Source: Selaginella tamariscina
Lineage: Eukaryota > Streptophyta > Lycopodiopsida > Selaginellales > Selaginellaceae
Direction: 5' to 3'
Length of the DNA stretch: 64,000 nucleotides
NCBI GenBank assembly: GCA_003024785.1
Contig: PUQB01000004.1
Span: forward strand, 558,001-622,000
Below are positions 51,331 through 63,781 of the stretch, in pieces (within the stretch, counting starts at the first letter, position 1; every line of letters begins with the position of its first letter). Below the pieces are notes generated by a model. That model made no database searches. It was not told where the DNA came from and saw only the letters and a program-made list of their open reading frames with translations. The position numbers and the translations under genes were made by a program.

Positions 51331-54300
51331 CTACGAGGAACAAGCTTCAATATCTTTGTTGTTGTTGTTGTTGTTGTTGTCAATTGCACCTTCTTCTTCT
51401 TCATTCTCCCATAAAGTTTTCAGCTCTCCTCTCATCCATCCCAACAGCACCACAATCCCTACAATACAATTTCGATATAATTGTATATACTCTCTCTCTC
51501 ATATACAATATATCTTACCTAAGGTGCAAGGAATAATACTCTCTCTCTCCCTCTCTCATATACAATATCTTACCTAAGGTGCAAGGGACAATATACAGTA
51601 GAGCCGGTTGACCATTGCCATCCATAAGATTCAACGCTACATAAGTTAAGAGCAGTCCTGAAATAAAAAAGAGCTTAATAACCGATAGTAATCTCAAGGA
51701 CACGTTGAATTACATACCCACTCCATAACCAAGTGTTGTCCATATAAAATATCCTCCACATAGGCCCTTCTTAGTTAACCAGTCATATCTAAAACATCAC
51801 AAAGATATATAACATCTATGATATGTACATATGTATTCATTGTTACTCAAGTTTGACAATCGAGAATTATAACCATACCTGAGCACAAATGATACCAACA
51901 ACCCTGGTAAAAGAATATCCCCAAATCCAATAATGGAATATCCTCCCCAAGGATCGTATAGACGAGGAAATTTTAGAAGCATTGGTATGCTTTCACCTCC
52001 ATTCTTATCCCCTCTAGCAACCTGCAACATATATACACATACACACATATCTCAAAGTGTGTGTGTGTGTGTGCGTGTGAAGCCATTACGTACCACAATC
52101 ATAACACTCTCTTTAAAAATGTATGGAGAAATAAAAACCCAGAAAATATCGTAGAAGAAGGCACAGCTCAATAATACAGTTGAAACCTAGAATTGAAAAA
52201 AACAAATATATTAGGAAAACTCTCTCCTCTCTCTCTCTCTCGCACGCGAACCTTGATGTTTGGCAGGCGAACGATTTGCATGACCGTAATAATTAGTGAT
52301 ATGCCCTGTAAGGTTTTATAGTAAATAAACAAATACAACAGAAATAATTATAATAAATAATAAAATAAGATACCAGAATATCCTGACCAATCCAGGCGAA
52401 AGAAACATGCCTATAGATAGCCCAAAGAATTGCAAAAGCTGCACAAAATGGGAACACTAACATGGAGAGAGAACTGACAGTCCCCAGTACTGGAATTGTT
52501 ACATATTTTGCACCTAAAGTAGGAAAAAACCTGCAAAAGAAAATTAACATAATATTAAATTATCATTACATGTGTCTTAAGCATGCGTTGTACATAATAA
52601 GGTATATAACAGCTTTATTAACCCTATTGAACCTTCAAACAAAGACTATAGTGACTGTTGTATATATGGAACATATATCTTGTATAAGAGAGAGAGAGAG
52701 AGAGAGTTATGTACAGCATGTATGTTACATTATACGTATAATACAAATATAATAAAATTCTTGGTCTACTTAATCTAACCTGGATAGGAGGGCGACTACA
52801 CACGTTTGCAAGCCCTGTATAAAACAAACGACTTAAACAGTTTGTTTCATTGCAAATACAAGTTAATACGTATTGTTTATATACTTCAATATTATATCTA
52901 AGTTTACCTCCATACCACCGAAGCAAAACAAGACGATGAGCAGAATATAAGAACCAGTTTGACATAAATAAGTAAAGAAGAAGCAAAAATACGGACGCAA
53001 GCACTAAAAAACCCACTGCGGATGCAACGTTTATATCTACAACTTCCTTCTCCTCGTCATGCTTCACAGAAGAACTCCCAGAAACCTCCTAATATATATT
53101 AGTATGGATATGTATATGTGTGTCTGAGTGTATGTTTGTATGTGCCTTTGTGCAATTGCAATATACGTGAGTGTGCATGTGTTGGGCGTGTGTGAATACG
53201 TGTCTTTTGCAAAGTGCGTCCGTGTGTAACACTTTTGTTTCTTTAACCTTCCAAAAGATATCGTACAACAATGTGTGTGGGGTGCACATACATATACCAC
53301 ATATGTACACTATGTATGTGTGTGTGTGTGTGAATGAGACAACACACATACGACAGTGTGCATACACTTACATATAATATACGCATCAAGCATATAAAAC
53401 TGTATCCGTTTGTCTGTCACACTACATCTCACAATATACAGTCTGTCTGTGCCCATATAAATAGTATAAATACGTATGTAAGTCTACACATACTTAATAT
53501 GTATGAATATACGTATATATTATGTATCTATATGTATAAGTACATGTGTACACATATATTTGTGTCTGTATCTTGTACATGTTTGTTGTATAATTATACA
53601 ATGCGTATGTAGCATGTATAATATATCATCATTTATACACGCGTCTGTACCTGTGTGCCCTCATGCTTAATATATATATGCTTATATGCATATAAACGTA
53701 CGTGTGTGTGTGTGTGTGTGTTACCTGCAAACGCTTGTAACGGCCACTAACAGCTCTTTAGCAGTACTTGCAGACCACAACGAGGCAACAATGACAGTTG
53801 CAACAGCGATAATCCACAAGAATAACTCAGCAATATCAACAGCTGGCCGCTTTGGTGAATATAGTACCAATTTCACTATAGCAAAGATTATTACTAATGT
53901 TTTTATCACTATTATTATTATTGGTATTATATATTAATCATACATATATGTTACATGTGCATAAGGTATTACTAGATATGAGCCCACAACATTTCACAGT
54001 AATATAGAAGAATGTACATCACATACGGACACACACATACAGGCGTATACATACCGTTCTCTCCAGCACGAACAGCCGATTTTAAACTTTCTCCAGCTGA
54101 TTTTGGGATCATAATAGATGGAATTTTAATATCCACGAAGGAACCATTTTCCGAACAGACCATCTTGTATAACTCTACAAACACCATGAAAAGTAAAAGC
54201 AATAAGAATCTCTCTTTAACATATATGAATCGTCTGCACAAACCTTCTTCGTCATTAGCAATAAGAATGGCTGATGCACCAGCTTTTTGTGCAAGCCTTG

Positions 54301-54899
54301 CTTTTTCAGTGAATGTACAATTTCCCCTTTCGGCCAAGATTATATCACCTGAATTCTGCATATGCATACCAATTAAACTCAGCAACTAATATATATCTGT
54401 TGGGTATATACATCCCTGTATACACACCTGGATACTGGGGAGCGAGCAACAGTCTAAAGGCTGAGAAATTGAGAGCGTAACGGGGCGTGCCTCCTTAACT
54501 TCTGTTGGAACAGATCCCCCAAACCTTGCAGTAACACCAACATACTCACCAGTAGACTTGCCATTTATCCAATTGTGCACTTTCACCTGCAAACACACAC
54601 AATGTATATATGTCTGTGTGTGTAATTAAATACATATACAAAGTTTTATTCTGCATATAGAAGTTCAGTGAACGGACTACTACACGGACTGGCACTAGTA
54701 TACTATATATATATATATATATATTTGTGTGTGCGTGTGTAAGTAGAATTGGAGAGCTTACCAGGAGGAAATTGTTGTCACAGCCAGGTTGTTTTGGAGC
54801 ATCTGCATCGTCGTGAGAAATCTCATCCGCTGAAACCAATTGCACACATAGGAGCGCCAGGATCAACCATAGACACGCATTCAGCCCGAATCTGGCCAT
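51331..54899 (-). CDS. Signal peptide peptidase-like (SPPL) intramembrane aspartic protease with PA domain
   Basis: GxGD-type intramembrane protease of the endomembrane system that cleaves type II membrane proteins. Fourteen exons on the minus strand: 54899-54762, 54586-54428, 54355-54244, 54174-54055, 53875-53725, 53088-52908, 52814-52780, 52530-52374, 52305-52252, 52186-52094, 52021-51879, 51788-51718, 51657-51574, 51458-51331 (about 541 aa). [20 protein letters not shown] is a signal peptide; a lumenal protease-associated domain follows ([41 protein letters not shown]). The catalytic motifs are YD in [11 protein letters not shown] (about 381), GFGD (about 432) and QPALLY (about 489). The tail includes six Asn encoded by a GTT/AAC repeat at about 51356-51380. 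Two one-base indels break the frame: a missing base near 53753 and an extra base near 52944-52952; correcting them restores [12 protein letters not shown] and YKRLQEVSGSS. Confidence 0.92.
51490..51586 (-). repeat. Duplicated exon-end and splice donor in SPPL
   Basis: The sequence CTTACCTAAGGTGCAAGG with an upstream CTCTCTC-ATATACAATAT occurs twice, at about 51490-51531 and 51549-51586. On the minus strand each copy gives CCTTGCACCTTAG followed by GTAAG. The first copy met (51574) is the donor of exon 13; using the second (51519) would add 55 bases and shift the frame. Confidence 0.9.
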
Positions 54900-54903
54900 C
54901 ACA

Positions 54904-54926
54904 CACCCTAACCCTTGCCCTAAACC
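54904..54926 (-). promoter_or_regulatory. Telo-boxes upstream of SPPL
   Basis: ACCCTAACCC and GCCCTAAACC lie 5-27 bp upstream of ATG 54899 (minus strand), probably in the 5' UTR. Confidence 0.5.
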
Positions 54927-54929
54927 TCA

Positions 54930-57900
54930 CACAAGGTTTAGTTAATTAATCAAGATTAAATATTAAAATACATTACTCATGGTTTTTACCTTAGCGAATT
55001 TATACTTAAATATATATACATAACCTTATGTATATTGCATTCAGATTGAAATTACATTAAAAAAAAAACCCTTACCTTTAAACTTATGTGCTTTTGAAGT
55101 AAGTTACACGTTTAGCCCTTAAACATTTAATGTACATGACAAAATATAATTAGTAATATTTATAATTATATTCCATAAAATTTATATATAAGATCTAAGT
55201 ATTAAATTAATCAATAATATAATATAAATTAATATATTTAAAATAAACACATATAGATATAAATGTTTATATTAATAAAATATTTATATTAAATAGAATT
55301 TATATTCTTGTTATGTCCCTTAAACACTCCATAATTTTATAAAGATAAAAATAAATATGTCATAATTTGAATTTAAATATAAATTTTAATTTGGCAAATG
55401 TATTATATTTATGTTAAATACATCAAGATTTGTGTGAATTAAACACCCACAACATAAAAAATTTATGTTAAGAAAAAGGTTAATGCAAATGTAAACAAAT
55501 ACTTCCTAAGTGGTACACTTTAAGGTTTTCTTAAAGGTAAGTGCGAAATAATTTTATATAAATGTTGTAAGTATGTATTTAAATTTAAGTTATGTTAAAA
55601 GGTGAGTGTGAAGTAGAACTTCCAGTGTTTAAGAATTGATAGAAATCCTTAGAATATATGGTGATGCAGGAATGAGTAATTCTTGAGAACGAGATGCTTC
55701 TTGTTTTATCATTTGATACCAAAATATTTTCTTCATCACTTACATTAATAAAGTTGAAGTTTAATATATGATTTTTACTGTTTTAATACCCATTGGTACT
55801 TACAAGTATGAATTTTACTATTTGTAAAATCATACTAATTTTTATTAGGCAATAAAATCATGAAGATTTTCCTATCCTCTTTGTTTAGTGAAAATATCTC
55901 ATTTTAAGGATGGTAAGTTAGTGATGTAAGTGAAAATGACATTATTTAACTTAAGGAAGGCATTATTTGGTATATTGTATATGCCAAGGGACATCATGAG
56001 CGGTTACATGGCTTTCCAATGTAAACTCCTTGTTTCACCCTCACAAACCCCACGACCTTTCTCCTTTTTTCTTGCAACAACAGCACAACCAAGTCACACT
56101 TCATATCCATCTCCAAACCTCTCAAAAATGCCCTAGCCCCAAATCATATGTACGGAACTACCAATCTTTAAATATTATCCCCTCTATTATAAGTATATGT
56201 ATGAAAATAAACAAAAAAAACCCCCAAACTGTACATGCTCTTGGTGATGTACGATTACTAATATAACTCGCAATACTTCTTAAGAACAAAATGATTCTTG
56301 TTTATTGTTTGGCTACCTTAATTATAAGAGGCATTGTCGTTTCGAATGTACTAACTAAAACAATATGGTTCTCATTAAGTATTCCTTTGACAAGAGTTTA
56401 TTGTAGTGATTTATTTTCATTGACTTACATTGGTCATGCATTAAATCTATGTTCATATTAAAAAAAAGATGCTTCTTGTTCTAAGATTTCTATATGTATA
56501 TTTTAATATAATGTTCTCTAAATTATATTTATTTGATGCTTATATGATTTCTATATGTGATTATCATTTTATGACTAGATTACTTAATTACAAGCGGTAT
56601 TTATATTGTCCAATGCATTGTTTAATAACAAGATAATTCTCGTTATGTATTTTATCTATTAGAATTTATGTGCATGGATTAACTTTGTTGTCATATTAAA
56701 CACGAGAAGTTTCGTGTTCTTATATCTTTTTGTTTCATTCAAATATAATGTCTTTTGTATTATATTTATTTGATGCTAGCATATTTCTTGTCCGTGTTTC
56801 TTATTTGTTTGCAGAGCAAGATGTACAAACTTGTGAACTTACAGAATAACAAAGTGATCATGAAAGTTGCATTTATGTTTCTTGACCCATATAAAAAGCA
56901 TAATGACGAATGCATTGGTTCCTTTCATGAACTTTTAAAGTGGAATTAGTGCATAACAAGAGTGTTGTGACCAAGAAAAGCAGTCCAAGTAGAGATTCCA
57001 AAAAATGTCTGTATTTCCATTCTTCTCAATGATAAAATACAAATAAAATGCTCTAATATGAAATTCTTAATAGTCAAATGAAATTTATTTAAGAAGAATC
57101 AAGTTTTAATCTTAACAATAAGAACAACAACCGAGGGCCCAATCATTCAAATTAAGAAACAGATCTTTAAAAGAATATGTAGTGACATGGAGGTTGGGAT
57201 AATTATTAGGGTTAAAAAGATAGATTGCTTACAACTTACCACTCAAGAATGATATAAGAGTTATGATTTAGCAGGTGATATATTTACAACATTATTAGAG
57301 CTAGCAAAGAAGTTCATTGAGATCGAATCCAACTCTTAGACTAGGGTGTTGTCCTCTTTGAATTTAAACTAGATTAACAAAGAGTGGGAGTTTGATGACT
57401 TGTTGGAAATTATTAATTCACTGGCAATTGTTTTGCAAGAAGAAGTGTCGAAAAAATCATCTAGTGGAAAAAGAAAATGCAAAGTGATTGAGGAGACAAT
57501 TGAGGTTGCACATATAAGTTAAGAGTGCTCCTCTCTCTCTCTCTCAATTGAACAGCTTACTTACACGTATGTATATATGCATATTTACACATGATCTTGT
57601 GTATAGGTTAGGTTGTATATGTACACAACACATATTATATGGGTAAAAGCTCATCATCATAGAGCAACAAACACACGCATGCTAGCAGAAGCAATTTGGT
57701 TTATAACATATGTATAACTTAATTTTGTAAACCTAGTGTTAAAGAAAAAAGAAAAAAAACCTAATAGATTTATTAAACCTCTTGTTTTACGTTGGAGCTT
57801 TATGTGTTATATATAACATGTATATGTGCGTATTTTGGTACATCTTCATAATAAACATTATTTATATTCACTTCTAATATGTAAAACTAAGTTGTTGAAG

Positions 57901-58175
57901 ATGCCATGTAGGTTTATTAAATCTATGTTGGAGCTTTATGTGCATATTTTGGTTAATCTTCATAATAAATGTTATTTATATGCATTTTTAATATGTAGAA
58001 CTAAGTTGTGGAATATGCCATGTAGAGTTAAAGAATAGCTTATTTTAATTTATTAATATTTTAAAATTTAAATTTTATATACAGATCACATTTTAAGTGA
58101 ATTTCTACATCCATTTAATACTAATATTAAATTGTAAATATAAATAGCATTTTTTTGTTTAAATAATATGTTGTG
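54930..58175. other. Intergenic region with decayed repeats
   Basis: AT-rich, no supported gene. Diffuse internal repeats occur between about 55670 and 56780 (recurring GATGCTTCTTGTT and TTATATTTATTTGATGCT). An open stretch at 56815-56949 reads KMYKLVNLQNNKVIMKVAFM on the plus strand. It is preceded by a possible acceptor (TTTGCAG) but has no recognised domain or neighbour exons; it could be a transposon or gene remnant. Confidence 0.5.
57791..58027. repeat. Two-copy tandem repeat, period about 136 bp
   Basis: Copies starting GTTGGAGCTTTATGTG at 57791 and 57927 both continue with TATTTTGGT, CTTCATAATAAA, ATATGTA and GATGCCATGTAG-like segments. They differ by scattered changes. No coding function evident. 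Confidence 0.85.
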
Positions 58176-58336
58176 TGAGAGCTCAGAATATAGAAATGTG
58201 TATATCAGTAGCTAAAAAACCCTAACTTATATACAAGAGTAAGTGGTTCAGATTGAATCCACTCCGACAGCTATCAAAACCCACTATGTTAATAATAGTA
58301 TGTGCACATGCAGCCATACACATGGACCTTAGATCA
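58176..58336 (-). repeat. Left LTR (3' LTR) of element C
   Basis: Begins TGAGAGCTCAGAATATAGAA on the plus strand and ends CTTAGATCA next to the purine tract. It matches 62862-62994 in TGTGTATAT, TTGAATCCA, ACTATG and TAATAATAGTATGTGCACA blocks. Confidence 0.85.
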
Positions 58337-61300
58337 TCCCCTCCTTTCGGAAGGATGGAAGGTAGTTAGGGTTCTCTAGTAGATGGGCCCAGATCAAGGG
58401 GAACATTATGAGGATGCATCGATGAATCTGTAGGTGGCACAACTTATTCCTGACCCCGTTGCACAAAACGCTTCAACCGTTGCACAAAACGCTTCAACCG
58501 TTGCACATGCACAATCTCTAAAGGATCGAGTTGAATGTCATGTCGAACCTCATAAACTTGCAATCCTACCTGCCGCATCACTCGATATGGTCCCTTCCAT
58601 TGAGCAAAGAGACTTTTGGTTAAACCATGTATCGTAAGCTTGGGAAAACGAATCAACATTAACTCATCCACCTTATGCTTCGCAGATGGAGTTGTAGCAC
58701 CATTGTTGTCCCACTTGTATGCGGCCCAAGTGTTATGTAGACTCTGCTTAGACCAATGGAAGAATGCTTGTTAAATACCAATCCTAGGACCTAGCACTAG
58801 TAGCTTGTGGTAAGTGAAAAAGTAAACCCAACTCCATTGGCAATACCGGATCATGACCATATAAGAGCTTATATGGTGAAGTACTAACGAAACTCTATAT
58901 TCCAGTGACATAAGCATATCGGAGAGACGACAAATAACCATCTCAATTTGAATGTTGAAAGATCACGTACTTTGCGATTATCCCCTTGAAAGTCCTAACA
59001 AGCCGTTCCACCAAATCATTTGTCTGAGGATGATAAGTACTTGTGAAGGTGTGGCATATCCTCAGCCAAGAAGTCAAAACATGAAATGCCTCAATCATAA
59101 ATGCATGACCATTATTCGAGAGAATCTGCTCTGAACAAAAATGCTGGAACACGACCTGATTAAGGAGAACCTGACCAATAGCAGAGGCAGTCGCACTAGC
59201 AAGAGCACCAACTTCTACCCAATGAGTTAGGTAGTCAAAAGCAATAATAACATACTCGTTGCCAGTAGTCAACCACGAAAAATGTCCTATCAAATCAAAC
59301 GCCACCAACTCAAACGGATGAGAAATTTCACTTAACTCCAATCATCCTTCCGAAGTACACGGGGAAGTATTGCGAGCTTGGCACCACACACAACTACGCA
59401 CAACTGAATCACATCTCCTCGTAGCTTTGGTCAATAGAAAAATCTGTGCAACTTCTCCATCACACGACGATGTCCCATGTGCCTGCCGAGAACAGGAGAG
59501 TCATGGTAAGCATGGAAGAAGCGTGGAACAAAGACCGAAGGCACCACCAACCGTAAGTGATCATCTAGATCAGTCCCCACAAAATAAAGAAGATCGTCCT
59601 GAAGACGATATTGCGAATGTAAGTGCTTAAAAGGCAAATCATCAAGTGATGCATAATTCTCAAACCCATCACGAAGCCTTCGAATCCACAACTCAACCTT
59701 TTGAACTTCCTGAACTTCATCCAAAGACGGCAAATCTAATTCTGCACCTTATGAACACTGAATGTCAAACATAACAATTGCTGATGGTACCAAATCTTTG
59801 TCCAAAAAGTTTATTGATGCTGGAACAACTGGCTCCATAGGAATAGAAGAAGAGAGAGAAGGTGAAAGAGGAGCCCGAGAAAGAACGTCAGCATCAGCCA
59901 TGAAACTCCATGAATGATGAACAATCTCGAAGTCGTAAATTTGAAGCTTCAAGGCCCACCAAGCAGTATGGCCAATCAATTTTTTCTGCTTCAACAACGA
60001 AGTGACTACTATATGATTGCCTTCCAACAGCGTCCGAGAACCATGTAAGTAAGTATGGAGCTTCTCAAAACCCCAAACCGCTGCTAGACACTTCTTTCTG
60101 TCTTGGGGTAGTTCACCTCTGTTGGCTGCAACGTACGGCTAATGTATGCAATGGGATGTCATTGACCAGGTACATTCATACTCTCCTACATCAATATGCC
60201 TCCGAGACCGATGTCAGAAGCATCCATGTGCAAGATGAAAGGACGAGTGTAATCAAGGTACGCCAAAACTAGAGGAGTTATCAACAGCTCTTTAAGATTC
60301 ACAAATGCCTGCTTGCAATCCTTAGACTAGATAAAAGATGATATTGACGCACCCGCAACGATGCAATATGATCTAAAAGATGATTCACAAAACATCCTAG
60401 ATATTGTACCTTGCCAAAAAAGCGTTGCACATCGTTCACACACTTCGGTGTAGGGAACTTCAAAACTACAACAAGTATGTCAGGATCAACTTACAAACCT
60501 TCATGAGAAATGCGATAGCTATGATAAGTGGTATCATTGGATATAAACACACACTTCGATAGCTTCAACTTCAAACTAACTTCTCACAGCCAATCCAAAA
60601 CCTTGCGTACATTACTGACATGCTCCTCCCACGTTCCATCCAAGTTGATTAAAACATCGTCAATAAAGTTGGTAGTCACCTTTGGTATATCGCAAAGAAC
60701 CTCGTCCATCATACGTTAGAAAGTCGCTAGAGCATTACTCAAATCGAAAGGCATCACCAAGAACTCATACATGCCAAATGGTCTTTGAAAAGCAATCTTG
60801 AGAATGTCCATGTCAGCCATTAGAACTTGCCAATATTCAGAGGCAAGATCTAACTTGGTGAACCAGCGGCTCCGCCCTAGTCAATCCAAAATATCTACAG
60901 TATGAGGAAGTAGGTACACATCTGAAATGGTTACATCATTTAATGGGCGATAGTCGATGTAGAATCAAACGCTCCCATTTGGCTTCATCATAAGATGAGG
61001 TTCGCATGCCCAAGGATTTCAAAATTTTTGAATAATACCCTTCTCCAACATCTTCTTAACATTTATTCGTAAGATCTTGAGCTTCTTTGGTGACCGATGC
61101 CGAACATGTACCTTGATTGGCCTAGCATCCCCAATTAGAATAGAGTGGTGTGTCACAATCTTGAGGTTGGACACACATATCGACACTGTAAACAATTTCC
61201 CAATTGGTATCCCCCATTTTCAGGGTGGAGGCCCTAGCGTCAACAACGTCTGGTTGGCATTGCTGTAGTGGAAAGCCCTGAAACAGTGGATCTTCCGAGA

Positions 61301-61399
61301 AACGATGAATTGCACGAGTAGAGGAAGGTCCACGATTAGTGACCCTCCGTCTTTCTTTCGGGAATATTATCAAGGAGTTCACTCGACACACAGTTCATC

Positions 61400-61700
61400 T
61401 GGTTTTCACTTTTCAAGCTCAATTTAATCACACAACACGTCATGTTTTCCTTTCAATGTTGGTGGATACAGGTTTGAGTTTATCCTTTATTTCTCAGTTT
61501 GTTACTACACGTTGCAGTCTTCATTGCATTGTGCGATAGAACCAGTCTTTATTTTGTACGGCAACAAACACATTCATGTTTGTTTGTGGGATGAAGTTAA
61601 CATTATTGTTCGTGTGAACGATCGTGAGTTTGAGCTTCAATCTTTATGGGTGGTGCTGAGTCAAGCTTTTCACCTTATTCTTGGTATGGATTGATTGACT
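61400..61700 (+). pseudogene. Inverted aspartic protease fragment inside element C
   Basis: Plus-strand reading gives VFTFQAQFNH, MLVDTGLSLSFISQF (the D-T-G active-site motif), then VVLSQAFHLILGMDWL. The same order occurs in element B (VLVDTGSSMSS, then VVPSQVFDIILGCDWL). Gag and pol parts of element C on either side lie on the minus strand, so this block is inverted. Confidence 0.8.
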
Positions 61701-62861
61701 CGCAATCATGTTAAATGTCACTTTGAAAGTCTCCCCCTATTTGACTCTCCCTCATTTTTCCTCCATTCTTGTTATTTTTATTTCACTTTGTATATCTACT
61801 TCCATCACTTTTTACTTCTAACCATCTTCCCTTCATGCTCTTCCTTTTCTCTATGAATCCCTCAGTGATCGTTGTGCTGCAGTTATTAATCAACTCAATA
61901 AGAAGTATGTTGATCTTGTCAACTTCAACTTATTATTTAGGACCCAACAATGAACTACACATCCCCGTCCCCATCCACGAGCCCAACCTTGTGCTGGTAC
62001 ACGAGTAGCAACATCGTCAACCTTCATTGAAACAGGACCATCCCCAACATGAAGTGGAACAAGAGAACGTGAAGATGCAAGTGGGAAAGGCGATGACTCA
62101 TATCGTTGTGTCAGCCTCAAAGCATCGTCAAGAGTCACTGGAGCTAATGCATGCACAAGTTCCACAAGGTCTTGACGAAGTGCCGGCCACAACATACCTA
62201 ATTTGATGCGTTTCAACATATTAGGTCCTACATGCAGTAAAAGGCTACAAAAGTGAACATCAAACTGCATCACAAACTCAGATGGCTCCTGACGAATATG
62301 AACAACTACTGAAAAGCATTGTCACAGTCATTTGCATGCCCAAATGCACGTTTGAAGATCTCTGAAAGAATACTCCAATCCTCATGAATTGCAATGTTCA
62401 AACCATTGTACCATTGCAACGCCGTCACTTGAAGACAAGTAAGAAACTTGCACAAACATTGAGTATCGTCCCAAGAATGATATGTGGCGACCATGATGAA
62501 GTGGTTAAACCAATGATACACATCATTTTCAAGATTTTCACAAAAGAAATCCAGTCGAATTCAAGGATTTACAGCCTAAGCAAAAGGAGTACCATGGCCT
62601 GTGAATGCTGCCATCAACTGAGAGTGATTATTCAGTTACATTCACATGGAATAATTGCATGAGTAGCTGCTTCATAAACAATGAATTTGCATATTATGTA
62701 TCCATAAACGAAAAAAGAAGAAAAGACAAAAGTCTACAAGGAACAAATATATTTAAACAATGGAAAAGTTAAATCTTAAAAGACAAAGAAGATCTATAAA
62801 AAAGACATAAATCCGAGTGCTTTGTAAAGACAATTAAAGGTGCATCTCACCTCCACCAATA

Positions 62862-62994
62862 TGAGAGCTTGAAATATAAAAATGTGTATATATCATTAGC
62901 CCAAAAACCTTGGTTTAAATTGAATCCATCCCAATAATTATTAAAATTCACTATGCTAATAATAGTATGTGCACAGCCGTACACGTGAACTTCA
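62862..62994 (-). repeat. Right LTR (5' LTR) of element C
   Basis: Begins TGAGAGCTTGAAATATAAAA on the plus strand and contains TAATAATAGTATGTGCACA, as in the left copy. The outer end (near 62994) is uncertain. Just inside it, the minus strand reads TTGGTGGAGGTGAG, a candidate primer binding site. Confidence 0.82.
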
Positions 62995-63085
62995 CAACTG
63001 CAATTTTAACATAATAACTTTGTAATCAATACTTTATGGAATATACTTCACGTCCTTTAATATGTTTTTAAGGAGATCTACGCTA

Positions 63086-63095
63086 AAAACCCTAA
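63086..63095 (+). promoter_or_regulatory. Telo-box upstream of the 63.1 kb gene
   Basis: AAAACCCTAA ends 8 bp before ATG 63103. Confidence 0.5.
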
Positions 63096-63102
63096 TCAGG
63101 TT

Positions 63103-63781
63103 ATGGCTTCAATTCACCGGATTCAGGACGGGAAGGAGCGATTGGGCAAGCCGGCGGGGAGTTATGTGAAGAGAAAAATGATAGAAATAATCCAGAGAAT
63201 GGGTTTCACTCCGGTTCCAAGAGAAGAAGACCTGCTAGTGACACCCTCGGAGGTAAGTACTTAAATGTCATAGACTGAACTGTCTGTTGTCTAACTGCAT
63301 CTGGGTGTTGCAGCGTGATGCTCTCGGACAGGAGTTTTATGGCTGCAGTTGTGAAGCTCCCTTTGCCACGATCAAAAAACTAGGCACGGAATACGAATTG
63401 GTTGCATGGGAGCTTTACCCTGTCGGGTTACCCCTTATGTTCCGTGGGCTTCTCAAGTACAAAGGGAATGCAAATGACGACCCAGTACATCAAATTGTGT
63501 GGCTTGGGTCAAAAGTGTTATTGAAGGCATTTGTGAGGGAAGATCTAAAACTGGTGGATAAGTACAGGGAGATTGACGGAGTTGGTAAGCCCATCATTAC
63601 GGGGAAGGTGATAGTTGGTTTTCCTGAGGAATGTGAACTAAAAGGCATGCGCATAGGTCCGTCTCGGAGCTTGTGCGAAACGATACTAGAGCAGCGGAAG
63701 GCAGCTGCAGAGCGCAAGAGAGCGGCAGGGACAGCAAGAGCCGCAGACTCCCAGGAGAGTAAGAGGCCAAAAGCAAGTTGA
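63103..63781 (+). CDS. Unrecognised 205-residue protein, two exons
   Basis: Exons 63103-63252 and 63314-63781 join in phase across a 61-bp intron (GTAAGT donor, GTTGCAG acceptor). The protein begins MASIHRIQDGKERLGKPAGS and is well balanced in composition, with a compact hydrophobic core (EYELVAWELYPVGLPLMFRG, IVWLGSKVLLKAFV, GKVIVGFP). It ends in a basic, Ala-rich, helical tail (LEQRKAAAERKRAAGTARAA) and ESKRPKAS, which resembles a nuclear localisation signal. No signal peptide or membrane segment is visible. I do not recognise the family. The intact frame, clean splice sites, upstream telo-box and non-repetitive composition argue for a real gene. A nucleic-acid-associated role is only a guess from the basic tail. 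Confidence 0.7.

Larger units (their letters stand above)
58176..62994 (-). mobile_element. Ty3/gypsy LTR retrotransposon, decayed, minus strand (element C)
   Basis: Bounded by diverged direct repeats 58176-58336 and 62862-62994. In minus-strand order: gag about 62521-61890 (VTALQWYNGLN, LGMLWPALRQDLVELVHAL); degraded protease/RT spacer and RT about 61300-60100; RNase H end (ARWALRLQ-like WWALKLQIYDFEIVHH, ADADVLSRAPL) 60027-59860; integrase zinc region (YHDSPVLGRHMGHRRVMEKL) 59733-59431; core (FELVAFDLIGHFSWL, STYHPQTNDLVERL) 59341-58943; C-terminal region 58671-58444. A purine tract (AAAGGAGGGGA on the minus strand) abuts the left repeat at about 58337-58347. Stops and frameshifts abound. 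The protease segment at about 61400-61700 is in the opposite orientation. Protein similarity shows A, B and C belong to related lineages. Confidence 0.9.

Noticed and set aside
56815..56949. Gene exon reading KMYKLVNLQNNKVIM
   Set aside because: A possible acceptor precedes it, but there is no partner exon, no domain and the region is repeat-rich; kept only as a note in the intergenic entry.
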